From: Solirubrobacteraceae bacterium
GTDB taxonomy: Bacteria > Actinomycetota > Thermoleophilia > Solirubrobacterales > Solirubrobacteraceae
Assembly: GCA_030447505.1 (NCBI GenBank)
Contig: JAUJOT010000005.1
Location: forward strand, 112,293 to 176,292
Length of the DNA stretch: 64,000 bases
Reading direction: 5' to 3'
The notes below the pieces were generated by a model. It saw nothing but the letters and a program-made list of their open reading frames with translations, ran no database searches and was not told where the DNA came from. A program made the position numbers and the translations under genes. Positions 1 to 11,048 of the stretch are shown in pieces (the first letter of the stretch is position 1; every line of letters begins with the position of its first letter).

Positions 1-94
1 GCCGGTCGATCGTGATCTTCGCGATCCCGTCAGCGCTGAGGTCGTAGCGGATGTCGGTGTACTCGCCGCCGCCCGGCGTCCACTCGATTGCCAT
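1..94 (-). CDS. menB: 1,4-dihydroxy-2-naphthoyl-CoA synthase, N-terminus only (partial)
   Basis: Only the first 31 codons are present; the gene runs off the left edge. The translation begins MAIEWTPGGGEYTDIRYD and continues with GIAKITIDR, the N-terminal pattern of crotonase-fold MenB proteins, which close the second ring of the menaquinone naphthoquinone from o-succinylbenzoyl-CoA. The divergent neighbour is menE, which makes that CoA ester, and this supports MenB over a generic enoyl-CoA hydratase. The ATG at 94-92 has no clear Shine-Dalgarno; a TAGCCT -10 box lies 7 nt upstream, so the mRNA is probably leaderless. The catalytic part is not visible. Confidence 0.75.
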   Translation of the reverse strand, partial: MAIEWTPGGGEYTDIRYDLSADGIAKITIDR

Positions 95-101
95 GGCCTG
101 G

Positions 102-111
102 AGGCTACTTT
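102..111. promoter_or_regulatory. overlapping divergent -10 boxes for menB and menE
   Basis: On the plus strand TACTTT (106-111) lies 6 nt before the menE ATG. On the minus strand TAGCCT (107-102) lies 7 nt before the menB ATG. The two boxes share the TA pair at 106-107, so polymerase could probably serve only one gene at a time. Both spacings predict transcription starting at or next to the start codon. Confidence 0.55.
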
Positions 112-117
112 CACCGG

Positions 118-1404
118 ATGGTCGTCGAGTCCTGGCTTGCTCGTGCCGCGCGGACGCGGCCCGATCGGATCGCGCTGCGCGCCGAGGACGGGGTGCTGCG
201 CTACGGAGAGTTGTACGAGGCGGCGATGCTCGCGGCCCAGCGGCTGAGCGCACTCGGCGTGCGCCCCGGCGACCGCGTCGGCGTCGCCCTGCCCGCTCGC
301 CGCGCGTTCGCCGAGACGCTGCACGGCTGCCTGCTGCTCGGCGCGCCCGCGGTACCCGTCGACCTGCGCCTGACGGCCGCCGAGCGGCGCGCGCGCACGG
401 CGGGCTGCGCGGCGGTCGTCAGCGAGCCGCTGCAGGGACTGCTCGACGCCGGCGCGCCGATCGCCGGCAGCCACGACCTCGACGCGACGGCGATCGTCGT
501 CCACACGTCCGGCACGACGAGCGGCCCGCGGCCCGTCGCGCTGAGCTACGGAAACTGGCTGTGGAGCGCGCTCGGCTCGGCCGCCGCACTGGGCGTCGAT
601 CGCGCCGACGCCTGGCTGTGCACGCTGCCGCTGTCGCACGTCGGCGGCCTGTCGATCCTCGTGCGCAGCGCGATCTACGCGACGAGCGTCGTCCTGCACG
701 AGCATTTCGACGCCGAGGCCGCGGCCGACGAGATCGCCACGCGCGCGACGCTCGTCTCGGTCGTGCCGACGACGCTCGCGCGGCTGCTCGACGCCGGGCT
801 GCGCCACCCGCCGCGGCTGCGCGCGGCGCTCGTCGGCGGCGCGCCGGTCACGCCGGCGCTGCTCGATCGGGCCGCCGCGGCGGGCGTGCCGACGATCAGC
901 ACGTACGGGCTCACAGAGGCCTGCTCGCAGGTCACGACCGGGGGGCCGCCGCTGTTCTGCACGCGCGTGCGGATCGGCGCCGCGCGCGAGATCCTCGTCG
1001 CGGGCCCGACGGTCGCGCCCGCAGCGCTCACAGACGACGGCTGGCTGCACACCGGCGACGAGGGCGCGATCGATCCCGACGGCAACCTCGTCGTGACGGG
1101 ACGCGCGGGCGACACGATCATCACGGGCGGGGAGAACGTCGCCCCGGCAGCGGTCGAAGCGGTGCTCGAGAGCCACCCCGCAGTCGCGGAGGCGGCCGTG
1201 CACGGCGTGCCGGACCCGGAATGGGGCGAGCGGGTCGTCGCGACGGTCGTCCTGCAGGCCGGACAAGACGCAACGGAGGACGAGCTTCGCGGTTATTGTC
1301 GTGTCCGACTCGCCGGCTACGAGGTGCCCAGGGTCTACAGGTTTTCTCCCGAGTTGCCGAGGACGGCCTCAGGGAAGCTTTTGCGCCGATCTTTGGAGGA
1401 ATGA
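118..1404 (+). CDS. menE: o-succinylbenzoate-CoA ligase (MenE-type AMP-forming ligase)
   Basis: An adenylating enzyme of 428 aa that activates o-succinylbenzoate with ATP and loads CoA in menaquinone synthesis. ANL-family motifs appear in order: the phosphate-binding HTSGTTSGPRP near residue 129, STYGLTEA, the GWLHTGDEG and GENVAP hinge region, and the C-terminal catalytic lysine in PRTASGK (Lys420). The length is short for an acyl-CoA ligase but typical of MenE. A TTG upstream at 88 is in frame, but the ATG at 118 is preferred because TACTTT sits 6 nt before it. menB diverges on the other side. Substrate choice rests on the menB neighbour and is inference. Confidence 0.85.
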   Translation: MVVESWLARAARTRPDRIALRAEDGVLRYGELYEAAMLAAQRLSALGVRPGDRVGVALPARRAFAETLHGCLLLGAPAVPVDLRLTAAERRARTAGCAAVVSEPLQGLLDAGAPIAGSHDLDATAIVVHTSGTTSGPRPVALSYGNWLWSALGSAAALGVDRADAWLCTLPLSHVGGLSILVRSAIYATSVVLHEHFDAEAAADEIATRATLVSVVPTTLARLLDAGLRHPPRLRAALVGGAPVTPALLDRAAAAGVPTISTYGLTEACSQVTTGGPPLFCTRVRIGAAREILVAGPTVAPAALTDDGWLHTGDEGAIDPDGNLVVTGRAGDTIITGGENVAPAAVEAVLESHPAVAEAAVHGVPDPEWGERVVATVVLQAGQDATEDELRGYCRVRLAGYEVPRVYRFSPELPRTASGKLLRRSLEE

Positions 1405-3162
1405 ATGTCACGCCTGCGCCGCCGTCGCTCGTTGTCCATCGCCGCCGCCGCGGTGGCGGTGCTCGTCGCCCCCGCCGCGGCGGACGCGGCGACCTACACG
1501 ATCAGGTCCGGCGACGGGGGCTGCGGCGGCGCGGACCTCGCCTGCGGCGGCTTCGCAGAGGCTGCTGCGGCCGCCGCCGCCGGCGACGTCTTCAACGCGA
1601 GCGCCGGCATCTACCCCGGCGCGACCTTCGCGGCCCCCGGCATCACGATCAACGGCGAGACGGGCGTGCTCGTCAACAGCACGCTGACCTTCTCGGGGGC
1701 GGCCGGTGAGGTCAACAGGATGTCGAGGGTCGCGGCCATCTCGACGGCCGCGACGGGCCCGGCGATCGCGGTGACCGGCAGCGCGGGCCTCGCGCTCGGC
1801 GACGCCGTCGCGATCAGCCAGAACGACCACGCGATCTTCATCTCGGCGGGCACGACGAACAAGATCGTCCGCACGATCGCCGCGACCGGGGGGGCGCAGA
1901 CGAGCGCAATCCGCGTCACGTCAGATCCCAGCAGCGGGCCGAAGTCCGTCACCATCGAGTCGACCCTCGCCAGCGGCGGCGCGTCGGCGATCGGCGCCTT
2001 CACGGAGAGCGCCCCGCTGCTGCCCGGCCCGGCCGGGGACATCACGCTCGTCCTGCGACACGTGACGGCTGGCGGCGCGTCGAACGGCATCGTCCTGAAC
2101 TCGGCGGCGGGCGCCAACGCCTTCAACGACGGGGCCGGCGCCATCGACGCGACGGTCAGCGACTCGATCGCGCTCAACAACTCGACCACGCAGGCCGTGG
2201 GCCTGCTCGGCACAGGCGACAACGCCGCCACGCTGACCGCGACACGCACGCTGCAGAGCGGCGACCCGACGACGATCTTCGCCGATCCGGCGGGCGGCAA
2301 CTTCCGCCTGCGGCCGGGCTCGGTCGCGATCGGCCAGGGCGGCGTCGAGCCCGGCGAGTCGCCGACCGACATCGACGGCGAGGACCGCTCGACCGCCCCG
2401 ACCGACCTCGGCGCCGACGAGTTCAACAACGCGCCGCCGGTCGCGAAGATCGCCGTCACGACGAAGACGCCGCGCGCCAACCAGCCGGTCGCGTTCGACG
2501 CCGGCGGCTCGAGCGACCGCGAGGCGAAGTACGGCGGCGGGATCGTCGAGTACCGCTGGAGCTTCAGCGACGGCAAGAGCGAGACGACCGCCGGGCCGAC
2601 CGTCAGCCACGCGTACCCGAAGGAGGGCGATGCATCCGCGACGCTCGTCGTCGTCGACCGCCAGGGCGCCGCGAGCGCGCCCGCCACGGTGGCGCTGAAG
2701 CTGATCGACGGCACGCCGCCCACGGTCGGCATCGTCAAGCCGAAGGGCAACCAGCGGATCAGGCAGTTCACGACGAAGACGACGACGAGGACCGTCGACG
2801 GGGTCAAGAAGAAGACGAAGAAGCGCACGCGCACGAAGATCGTCATCGGCGGCCTCTCGCGGGATGCGAACGGCGTCGCGCACGTCGTCCTGACGCTCGA
2901 GAAGCTCGTGCCCGGCTCGAGGTCCTCCAAGTGCAACTGGTACAACCCGAAGAAGGGGATCGTGCGTAGGAGCTGCAACAAGCCGGTGCTGATCCTCGCC
3001 CGGCTCAAGAAGGACAGCAGCGCCGGCGAGTGGAGCTACACGGTCAGGCGCAAGCTCAGCAAGGGCACCTACCGCATCCAGGCGGTCGGCGTCGACAAGA
3101 CCGGCGCGTCGGGGAACGCCGGCGGCAGCAAGCTCGGAGTCGTCCGGTTCCGGCTGATCTAG
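1405..3162 (+). CDS. secreted protein with beta-helix-like N-terminal part and PKD domain
   Basis: A 585-aa exported protein of unknown role. Residues 1-28 form a signal peptide (Arg-rich start, Ala/Val core, likely cut after ADA). Residues about 30-335 are Gly/Ala/Thr/Asn-rich with short repeating beta segments, ending in RLRPGSVAIGQG and TDLGADEF, as in choice-of-anchor Q / parallel beta-helix proteins. Residues about 343-430 are a PKD domain (PVAFDAGGSSD, YRWSFSDG, VSHAYPKEG). A Lys/Thr-rich stretch near 455-480 precedes a beta-rich C-terminal domain. The ATG abuts the menE stop, with GGAGG at 1395-1399 as ribosome binding site. Cell-surface attachment is plausible but no anchor motif is seen. 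Confidence 0.75.
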   Translation: MSRLRRRRSLSIAAAAVAVLVAPAAADAATYTIRSGDGGCGGADLACGGFAEAAAAAAAGDVFNASAGIYPGATFAAPGITINGETGVLVNSTLTFSGAAGEVNRMSRVAAISTAATGPAIAVTGSAGLALGDAVAISQNDHAIFISAGTTNKIVRTIAATGGAQTSAIRVTSDPSSGPKSVTIESTLASGGASAIGAFTESAPLLPGPAGDITLVLRHVTAGGASNGIVLNSAAGANAFNDGAGAIDATVSDSIALNNSTTQAVGLLGTGDNAATLTATRTLQSGDPTTIFADPAGGNFRLRPGSVAIGQGGVEPGESPTDIDGEDRSTAPTDLGADEFNNAPPVAKIAVTTKTPRANQPVAFDAGGSSDREAKYGGGIVEYRWSFSDGKSETTAGPTVSHAYPKEGDASATLVVVDRQGAASAPATVALKLIDGTPPTVGIVKPKGNQRIRQFTTKTTTRTVDGVKKKTKKRTRTKIVIGGLSRDANGVAHVVLTLEKLVPGSRSSKCNWYNPKKGIVRRSCNKPVLILARLKKDSSAGEWSYTVRRKLSKGTYRIQAVGVDKTGASGNAGGSKLGVVRFRLI

Positions 3163-4004
3163 ATCCGTCCGAGTACCGCCGCACGAGCCGCGAGCGCTGG
3201 GCTCGTGCGGCCGCCGGCTGGGGAACGCATCGCGACGGCTTCCAGTCCGCGGCGCAGCCGGTCTCGCACTGGCTCGTGGACGCGATCGCGCCGCAGCCCG
3301 GCCACTGCGTGCTCGAGCTCGCCGCCGGCCCGGGCGACACGGGCTTTCTCGCCGCCGAGCTGATCGCCCCCGGCGGCACGCTGATCAGCTCCGACGTCGT
3401 CGAGGAGATGCTCGAGCAGGCGCGCGCACGTGCCGACGAGCTCGGCATCTCCAACGTCGAGTTCCGGACGATCGACGCCGAGTGGATCGACCTCCCGATC
3501 GCCAGCCTCGACGGCGTGATCGCGCGCTGGGGCTACATGCTGCTCGCCGACCCGGCCGCCGCGCTGGCCGAGACGCGCCGCGTCCTGCGACCGGGCGGCC
3601 GCGTCGCGCTCGCCGCCTGGACACACCCCGAGGACAATCCGTGGGCATCGGCGCCGACCGCCGAGCTCGTGGCGATCGGCGCGGTGCAGCAGCCCGACCT
3701 CGACGAGCCGAACATGTTCGCCTTCCACGATCCGCAGCGCATCCGCGATCTGCTCGAGGGGGCGGGGTTCAGCGAGATCGCGATCGAGCAGATCCCGATC
3801 GTCTTTCGCTACCCGAGCCTCGACGACTGGTGGGACACCCAGCTCGACCTCTCGACGAGCCTGGCGCTCGCCGTCGGCGCGCTCACGCCGGCCCAGCGCG
3901 ACGACCTGCGCGACGCGATGGACGCCCGGCTCGCGCGCTACGTCGCCGACGACGGGTCGGCGGCGCTGCCGGGGCGTACGCACGTCACGGCGGCGAGCGC
4001 GTAG
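3030..4004 (+). CDS. class I SAM-dependent methyltransferase, start unresolved
   Basis: Homologous sequence begins about 3165 (DPSEYRRTSRERW) and shows a Rossmann methyltransferase: motif I VLELAAGPGDTGF, the acidic end of strand 2 in SSDVVEEML, then AEWIDLP, and VLRPGGRVALAAW. The substrate is unknown. The only ATG/GTG/TTG in frame before motif I is GTG 3030, which would overlap the preceding gene by 133 nt and add about 44 unlikely Arg/Gln-rich residues. The next GTG, at 3276, removes the N-terminal helices. A rare start such as GTT at 3147, or a sequence error, is possible. A hairpin follows the stop. Confidence 0.7.
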   Translation: MELHGQAQAQQGHLPHPGGRRRQDRRVGERRRQQARSRPVPADLDPSEYRRTSRERWARAAAGWGTHRDGFQSAAQPVSHWLVDAIAPQPGHCVLELAAGPGDTGFLAAELIAPGGTLISSDVVEEMLEQARARADELGISNVEFRTIDAEWIDLPIASLDGVIARWGYMLLADPAAALAETRRVLRPGGRVALAAWTHPEDNPWASAPTAELVAIGAVQQPDLDEPNMFAFHDPQRIRDLLEGAGFSEIAIEQIPIVFRYPSLDDWWDTQLDLSTSLALAVGALTPAQRDDLRDAMDARLARYVADDGSAALPGRTHVTAASA

Positions 4005-4010
4005 CCGGCG

Positions 4011-4045
4011 GCGTTGCCGTGTAAGACGACGGCTTCGGGCAACGC
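4011..4045 (+). terminator. hairpin after the methyltransferase gene
   Basis: GCGTTGCC at 4011-4018 pairs perfectly with GGCAACGC at 4038-4045, just after the stop at 4004. There is no T-tract, so this is a candidate terminator or 3' end structure only. Confidence 0.4.
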
Positions 4046-4177
4046 TAAGAACAGCATGAGCCGACCGCTGTTATCGCCCGCCGTGGCACGGTGGACCCGC
4101 TCCCAGGGGTGCCGGGCCGATCACTCGTCGTGCCCCCGTGCCTCGCGTCTGGATACGCCGTTCAAAAGGAGATCGTC

Positions 4178-4687
4178 ATGAAGCTCGGGCTCGTCGTCTT
4201 GCGCGCCGTCCTCGGAGCGCTGTTCATGGGGCACGGGACACGGAAGCTGTTCGGCTGGTTCGAAGGCCAGGGCCTGCGCGAGACGGGCGATTCGTTTGAT
4301 TCGCTCGGATTGCGCCCGGGCCGGCCCCAGGCCACGACGGCGGGCGTCTCAGAGACGGTCGGTGGCGCGCTCATCGCCACCGGCTTTCTCACTCCGGTCG
4401 GCTGCGCGCTCATCACCGGCGTGATGACCCAAGCGATCAGGACCGTGCACGTCGGCAAGGGGCCCTGGTTCACCGACGGCGGATGGGAATACAACGTCGT
4501 GCTGATTGCCGCGGTCTTCGCGATCGCCGAGCTGGGTCCCGGTGACTGGTCGCTCGATCATGCGCTGGGCACGGAGCGCTCAGGCGCGCTCTGGGCGGTG
4601 CCCGCGGTCGGCGTCGGCGTCGCGGGGCCGGTGGTGACCACGCGCGGGCTCTACTTGATCGCGGCCGGCGCCGGCCTTCCCGTGTAA
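4178..4687 (+). CDS. DoxX family membrane protein
   Basis: A 169-aa protein with about four hydrophobic helices and the DoxX-family start LRAVLGALFMGHGTRKLFGWFEG, followed by the ETVGGALIATGFLTP segment. DoxX proteins are small inner-membrane proteins; some work with thiol or oxidative-stress enzymes, but no specific role can be read here. The ATG at 4178 is chosen because AAAGGAGA lies at the correct distance upstream; the longer reading frame upstream lacks family similarity. It has its own promoter region (4005-4177) and converges on the PAP2 gene. Confidence 0.8.
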   Translation: MKLGLVVLRAVLGALFMGHGTRKLFGWFEGQGLRETGDSFDSLGLRPGRPQATTAGVSETVGGALIATGFLTPVGCALITGVMTQAIRTVHVGKGPWFTDGGWEYNVVLIAAVFAIAELGPGDWSLDHALGTERSGALWAVPAVGVGVAGPVVTTRGLYLIAAGAGLPV

Positions 4688-4783
4688 GGCGCAGGAGCGA
4701 AGTTGGTGCTGGCATCCACCTCCGAAACCCGCCTCAGCTGGGCCCCCCGCGTCTGCGTGGCCGCCTTCGCGCGCGTTACCGCG

Positions 4784-5782
4784 CTACTCCACCGCCCGGG
4801 CGACGGCGCGCACGAACGGCGCCGCGAGCGGTTCCGTGCGCCGCACCGCCTCCGCGATCAGCAGGCCGACGACGACGTCGGCGACGTAGTGCTCACCGAG
4901 GTAGACGATCGCAAACGACGCGGCGGCGACGTAGGTCCAGCCGATTGCGCCGTACAGCGGGCTGACCTCGGCGAGGCCCATTGCCGTGATCGCCGCCGAG
5001 GAGATGTGGTCGGAGGGCATCGCGCCCCACGGGTTGCCCTGCGCGCTGCCCTCCGGCGGCGGCACACGCTTGAGAAGGTCGTAGACGACGAGCCGGGCGA
5101 CGCGCTCGATCTCGCCGTTCATGCGCCCTTCGCGCTCTGAGGCCCACCACGGCGGCGCCTCCGGCGCCAGGAAGTAGAACGGGCAGGTCACGTGATAGGC
5201 GGCCGCCAGCCGCGCGCCCGCGCGCGGCATGTACTCCTGATGGCGCACGAGCAGGTAGCCGAGCAGCATGTGCGGCAGAAACCAGGAGCCGTAGAGGACG
5301 GTGACGGCGCGGTCGAACATCGTGACCTCGCCGCGCGTGCGCAGCGCGCGCTGCAGCCGCAGGCCCGGCGGCACGCCGAGGCCGACGGCGCTGTCGAAGC
5401 GGATCGGCTCGTCGATCCACAGCCTCCGGCGCAGCTTCTCGGGATCGTCGTAGGGCAGTTCCCAGCCGAGCTTGAAGAGGTGCATGTAGGCGGCGGCGAC
5501 CGCGACGTAGCGCCTGCGGCCCTTCGGCACCGCGATCGCGCAGCCGAGCGGCGGCACGCATCCCACCGCCAGGGTGATCGCCGGGTGCATCCCGATTCGC
5601 TTGCGCGCCGCGATCGCCCCGACGGCGAGCGGCACGGCAGCCGCCGCGACGACGCTCCACGCGCGGTGTGAGCGCAGCTGGCGGTTGGCGGCGTCCGAGG
5701 CGCCGTCGAGCACCCGTTGCAGCGCGGACCCCCTGAGGCGGTCAGGCCCGCGCCGGCGATACGCGTCTGGCCGGGTCCGCAT
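4784..5782 (-). CDS. PAP2-superfamily membrane phosphatase / phosphotransferase
   Basis: A 332-aa integral membrane protein. The N-terminal third has hydrophobic helices. The C-terminal third carries the PAP2 active-site pattern: AMPSDHISSA (residue Ser with His) and YLGEHYVADVVVG (the second catalytic His and Asp). The order and long N-terminal part resemble the Aur1/inositol-phosphotransferase branch (PAP2_3), so lipid phosphate hydrolysis or head-group transfer is the likely chemistry. Substrate is unknown. It converges with doxX and lies upstream of the epimerase on the same strand, with a 42-bp gap. Confidence 0.75.
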   Translation of the reverse strand: MRTRPDAYRRRGPDRLRGSALQRVLDGASDAANRQLRSHRAWSVVAAAAVPLAVGAIAARKRIGMHPAITLAVGCVPPLGCAIAVPKGRRRYVAVAAAYMHLFKLGWELPYDDPEKLRRRLWIDEPIRFDSAVGLGVPPGLRLQRALRTRGEVTMFDRAVTVLYGSWFLPHMLLGYLLVRHQEYMPRAGARLAAAYHVTCPFYFLAPEAPPWWASEREGRMNGEIERVARLVVYDLLKRVPPPEGSAQGNPWGAMPSDHISSAAITAMGLAEVSPLYGAIGWTYVAAASFAIVYLGEHYVADVVVGLLIAEAVRRTEPLAAPFVRAVARAVE

Positions 5783-5824
5783 CAGTTCCAGTCTCGCACA
5801 GGACGTGGATAGGTGGAGACGCGC

Positions 5825-6727
5825 CTATCTCAGCGCGTCGGCCAGCGCACTGTCGATGTCGGGATACGAAAACGTGTAGCCGAGCTCGTCCGCGCGGCCG
5901 GGCACCATCCGTACGCCCGTCACCGCGTACGTCGCGACGTCGCCCGCGATGATCCTGGCGACGACCCCAGGGACCGGCACGATCGCCGGGCGCCGCAGGG
6001 CACGGCCGAGCGCTTTGGAGAATTCGCGGTTGGTCACCGCAGACGGAGCGGACGCGTTGAGCGCGCCGCTGAAGTCCGCCCGATCGATGGCACACAGGTA
6101 CATGCCGATCAGGTCGTCGTGATGAATCCACGGCAGATACTGGGCGCCGCCGGCGAGCGGTCCGCCGAGCCCGAGCTTGAACGGCAGAAGCATGTTCGCC
6201 AGCACGCCGCTGCGCGCGTGCAGCGTGACGCCGGTGCGGACCTTGACGACGGTCACGCCGAGCTCGCTGGCGCCGTCAGCCGCGCGTTCCCAGCGCACGC
6301 AGACATCAGCAAGGTAGTCGCGCCCGGCAGGGCTCGTCTCGTCGACGAGCTCCGTCCCGTGCGCCCCGTAGTACGCGCAGGCCGACGCGCACACCAGTCG
6401 CGCGGGGCGCGGATCGGCCGCTGCGAGGCCGGCGACAAGTTCGCTCGTGCCACGCTCGCGACTGTCGCGGATCTTTTCCTTGACCGAGGTGTTCCAGCGC
6501 TGGGCGACGGGTTCGCCGGCGAGATGCACGACGACATCGCGACCGGCCAGCGCAGCGGCCGGAGCGGGCCCCTGCTGCCAGTCCCACGTGACCGCGTCCA
6601 CGCCCAAGCGCTCTCGTGCGCGAGTTGCGTCGCGGGACAGCACCGTGACCTCGTCGCCGCGCGCCCGCAAAGCCTCGACGAGCCGCGAGCCGACAAATCC
6701 CGTCGCGCCCGTAAGGGTCACTCTCAT
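5825..6727 (-). CDS. TIGR01777 family NAD(P)-dependent epimerase (YfcH/SDR39U1-like)
   Basis: A 300-aa atypical short-chain dehydrogenase. It has the Rossmann motif [12 protein letters not shown] at residues 4-15, [15 protein letters not shown] typical of this family, the SAC..YYG region for the catalytic Tyr, and a C-terminal DUF1731-like segment (SALADALR end, VPVPG..AR). Family members bind NADP but have no settled substrate; E. coli YfcH is the best-known relative. The start is ATG 6727-6725. The gene diverges from ilvC. Confidence 0.85.
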   Translation of the reverse strand: MRVTLTGATGFVGSRLVEALRARGDEVTVLSRDATRARERLGVDAVTWDWQQGPAPAAALAGRDVVVHLAGEPVAQRWNTSVKEKIRDSRERGTSELVAGLAAADPRPARLVCASACAYYGAHGTELVDETSPAGRDYLADVCVRWERAADGASELGVTVVKVRTGVTLHARSGVLANMLLPFKLGLGGPLAGGAQYLPWIHHDDLIGMYLCAIDRADFSGALNASAPSAVTNREFSKALGRALRRPAIVPVPGVVARIIAGDVATYAVTGVRMVPGRADELGYTFSYPDIDSALADALR

Positions 6728-6892
6728 GCGCGTCGACGGGGTGCAACGATGCGAACGTCCATAGCGAGACTTGCGTTACCCGCGCCGTTCGGATGCCTCA
6801 CGCCGGTGACCGACCTCGGCTGTGGCCTCCGAGCGTGCAGGCGCACGCTGCCGGGGCGACCGTGGAAGAGCCGCCGTCCGCCAGGCGCACAC

Positions 6893-6898
6893 TAGGAT
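6893..6898 (+). promoter_or_regulatory. -10 box for ilvC
   Basis: TAGGAT ends 8 nt before the ilvC ATG at 6907 and no Shine-Dalgarno lies between, which predicts a leaderless or nearly leaderless transcript. No convincing -35 is visible. Confidence 0.45.
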
Positions 6899-6906
6899 CC
6901 GGCGCC

Positions 6907-9079
<2,173 letters not shown>

Positions 9080-9080
<1 letters not shown>

Positions 9081-10687
9081 TGGCCGAGCGCGTGCTCGTC
9101 GCCGAGTCGGTCGGCGACTCCGGGCTGGACATGCTGCAGGTCGCGGGCTTCGACGTCGATCTGGGGATCGGTTGGCCGCGTGAGCAGCTCGCCGAGCAGA
9201 TCGGCGACTACGACGGGATCCTGATCCGCTCGGCGACGAAGCTCGACGCCGACCTGATCGGCCGTGCCACGAGGCTGCGCGTGATCGCGCGGGCCGGCGT
9301 CGGCATCGACAACATCGACGTCGCCGCCGCGACGAAGCGCGGCATCATCGTCGCCAACGCGCCGCGCTCGAACATCGTCACGGCCGCAGAGCACACGATG
9401 GCGCTGCTGCTGGCGCTCGCGCGCCACATCCCGCAGGCGCACGCCGCGCTGACCGCCGGGCGCTGGGAGCGCAAGAACTTCAGCGGGATCGAGCTGATGG
9501 ACAAGACGCTCGGCGTGCTCGGCTTCGGGCGCATCGGCCAGCTCGTCGCCGTCCGGGCGAAGGGCTTCGGGATGCGCGTCGTCGCCTACGACCCGTACGT
9601 CGCGAGCGAGCGCTACTCGAACCTCGGCGTCGAGAAGTGCGTCAGGCCCGATGCGCTCTACGCGCAGGCCGACTTCGTCACCGTCCACCTGCCCGACACC
9701 CCCGAGACCGACGGCTGGCTCGATGCCGAGGCGTTCGCGAAGATGCGCGACGGCGTACGGATCCTCAACGTCGCGCGCGGCTCGCTGATCGTCGACGAGG
9801 ACCTCGAGGACGCGCTCGACAGCGGCAAGGTCGCGGGCGCGGCGCTGGACGTCTTCCGGACCGAGCCGATCACCGATCACCCGCTGTTCGGCTATCCGAA
9901 CGTGATCGTCACGCCGCACCTCGGCGCCTCGACGACCGAGGCGACGGACCGCGCCGGGTACCAGGCGGCCGAGCAGATCGTCGCCGCGCTGCAGGGCGGG
10001 AGCGTCACGACCGCCGTCAACGCGCCCACGATCAAGCCCGAGGACATCGAGGTGCTCGGCCCGTTTCTGCCGCTCTGCCATCAGCTCGGGCGGCTCGGAA
10101 CGGCGCTTGCGCTCTGCGGCTCGATCGACCGGATCGAGATCGAGTGCAACGGGCGGATCGCCGAGCGCGACACGCGCCCGCTCGGCACCGCCGTCCTGCT
10201 CGGCGCGCTCGAGGGGCACACCGAGGAGCCGATCAACGCGGTCAACGCCCCCGCGATCGCAGACGAGCGCGGGATCGAGGTGATCGAGACCAAGAGCACG
10301 GTCGCGCGCGACTTCACCGACCTCGTGCGGGTCAACGTCGTCTGCGGCGGCGGCACGACGACGGTCGCCGGCACGACGATCGGGCGTCGCAACCGCCCTC
10401 ACCTGCTGCAGGCCTGGGGCCAGCGCTTCAACCTCCAGCTCGAGCCGTACGTGACGCTGTTTCGCTACAACGACGTGCCGGGCGTGATCGGCCGCGTCGG
10501 CACGTTCTTCGGCCAGCGCAACGTGAACATCGGCTCGGCCGCGGTCGGCCACTCGCCCGACAACGGCGAGCAGCAGCACGCGGTGATGATCCTCACCACC
10601 GACGCCGAGGTCCCTCAGCAGCTCGTCGACGAGATCATCGCCTCGTCGGAGACCTTCATCGACGGCAGGACGGTCGCGCTGAGCTGA
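9080..10687 (+). CDS. serA: D-3-phosphoglycerate dehydrogenase with ACT domain
   Basis: The first serine-pathway enzyme, 535 aa, oxidising 3-phosphoglycerate with NAD. It shows the NAD fold GFGRIGQLVAVRAKGFGM, the catalytic Arg/Glu/His set in NVARGSLIVDE, EPITDHPLF and TPHLGAST, then an intervening substrate-binding domain (about 320-450), and a C-terminal ACT domain starting VTLFRYNDVPGVIGRVG. This long form is typical of actinobacteria and usually serine-inhibited through the ACT domain (family knowledge). It starts on the base overlap with the serC stop. A strong inverted repeat follows. Confidence 0.95.
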
Positions 10688-10692
10688 GGCTT

Positions 10693-10737
10693 GCCGGCCG
10701 CGCGCCGCGAAGCACGTGCTCGCGGTTCACGGCCGGC
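10693..10737. terminator. bidirectional hairpin terminator
   Basis: GCCGGCCG at 10693-10700 pairs perfectly with CGGCCGGC at 10730-10737, and inside it CCGCGA (10705-10710) pairs with TCGCGG (10720-10725). It lies between the convergent serA and the small membrane gene, and no T-tract is present. Confidence 0.5.
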
Positions 10738-10749
10738 GCCCGACGTGCG

Positions 10750-10971
10750 TCAGATCCTGCGGTCGCGGTAGGCGACGGGCTCCTCGACGACGCGATCGCG
10801 CGTCACAGAGCGTGACTGGATGAGCTCGACCACGAGCCAGATCGCGCCGACGATGAAGAGGATCATGCCGACGGTCTGGATCGAGATGCCGGCGACCGTT
10901 GCGGTCACCGCGAGCCAGAGGACGAGACCGAGGGCCATGAGAACAAGCGGGGGTCCGGCGTCTGCAGCCAT
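10750..10971 (-). CDS. small two-helix membrane protein, DUF6458-like
   Basis: A 73-aa protein with two hydrophobic segments (about residues 8-26 and 33-49) and a charged C-terminal tail ending EEPVAYRDRRI. The GISIQTVGMILFIVGAIWLVVEL segment resembles actinobacterial DUF6458 proteins, whose role is unknown. The ATG has a strong ribosome binding site (GAGGAGG on the minus strand, plus-strand CCTCCTC near 10980). It converges with serA. Confidence 0.65.
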   Translation of the reverse strand: MAADAGPPLVLMALGLVLWLAVTATVAGISIQTVGMILFIVGAIWLVVELIQSRSVTRDRVVEEPVAYRDRRI

Positions 10972-11048
10972 GCGTACAGCCTCCTCGTGTTGGTCGTGAT
11001 GACGTGTTGCCCCGCGGCGGGCGGCGCAAATCCGATCTCAGACGAATC

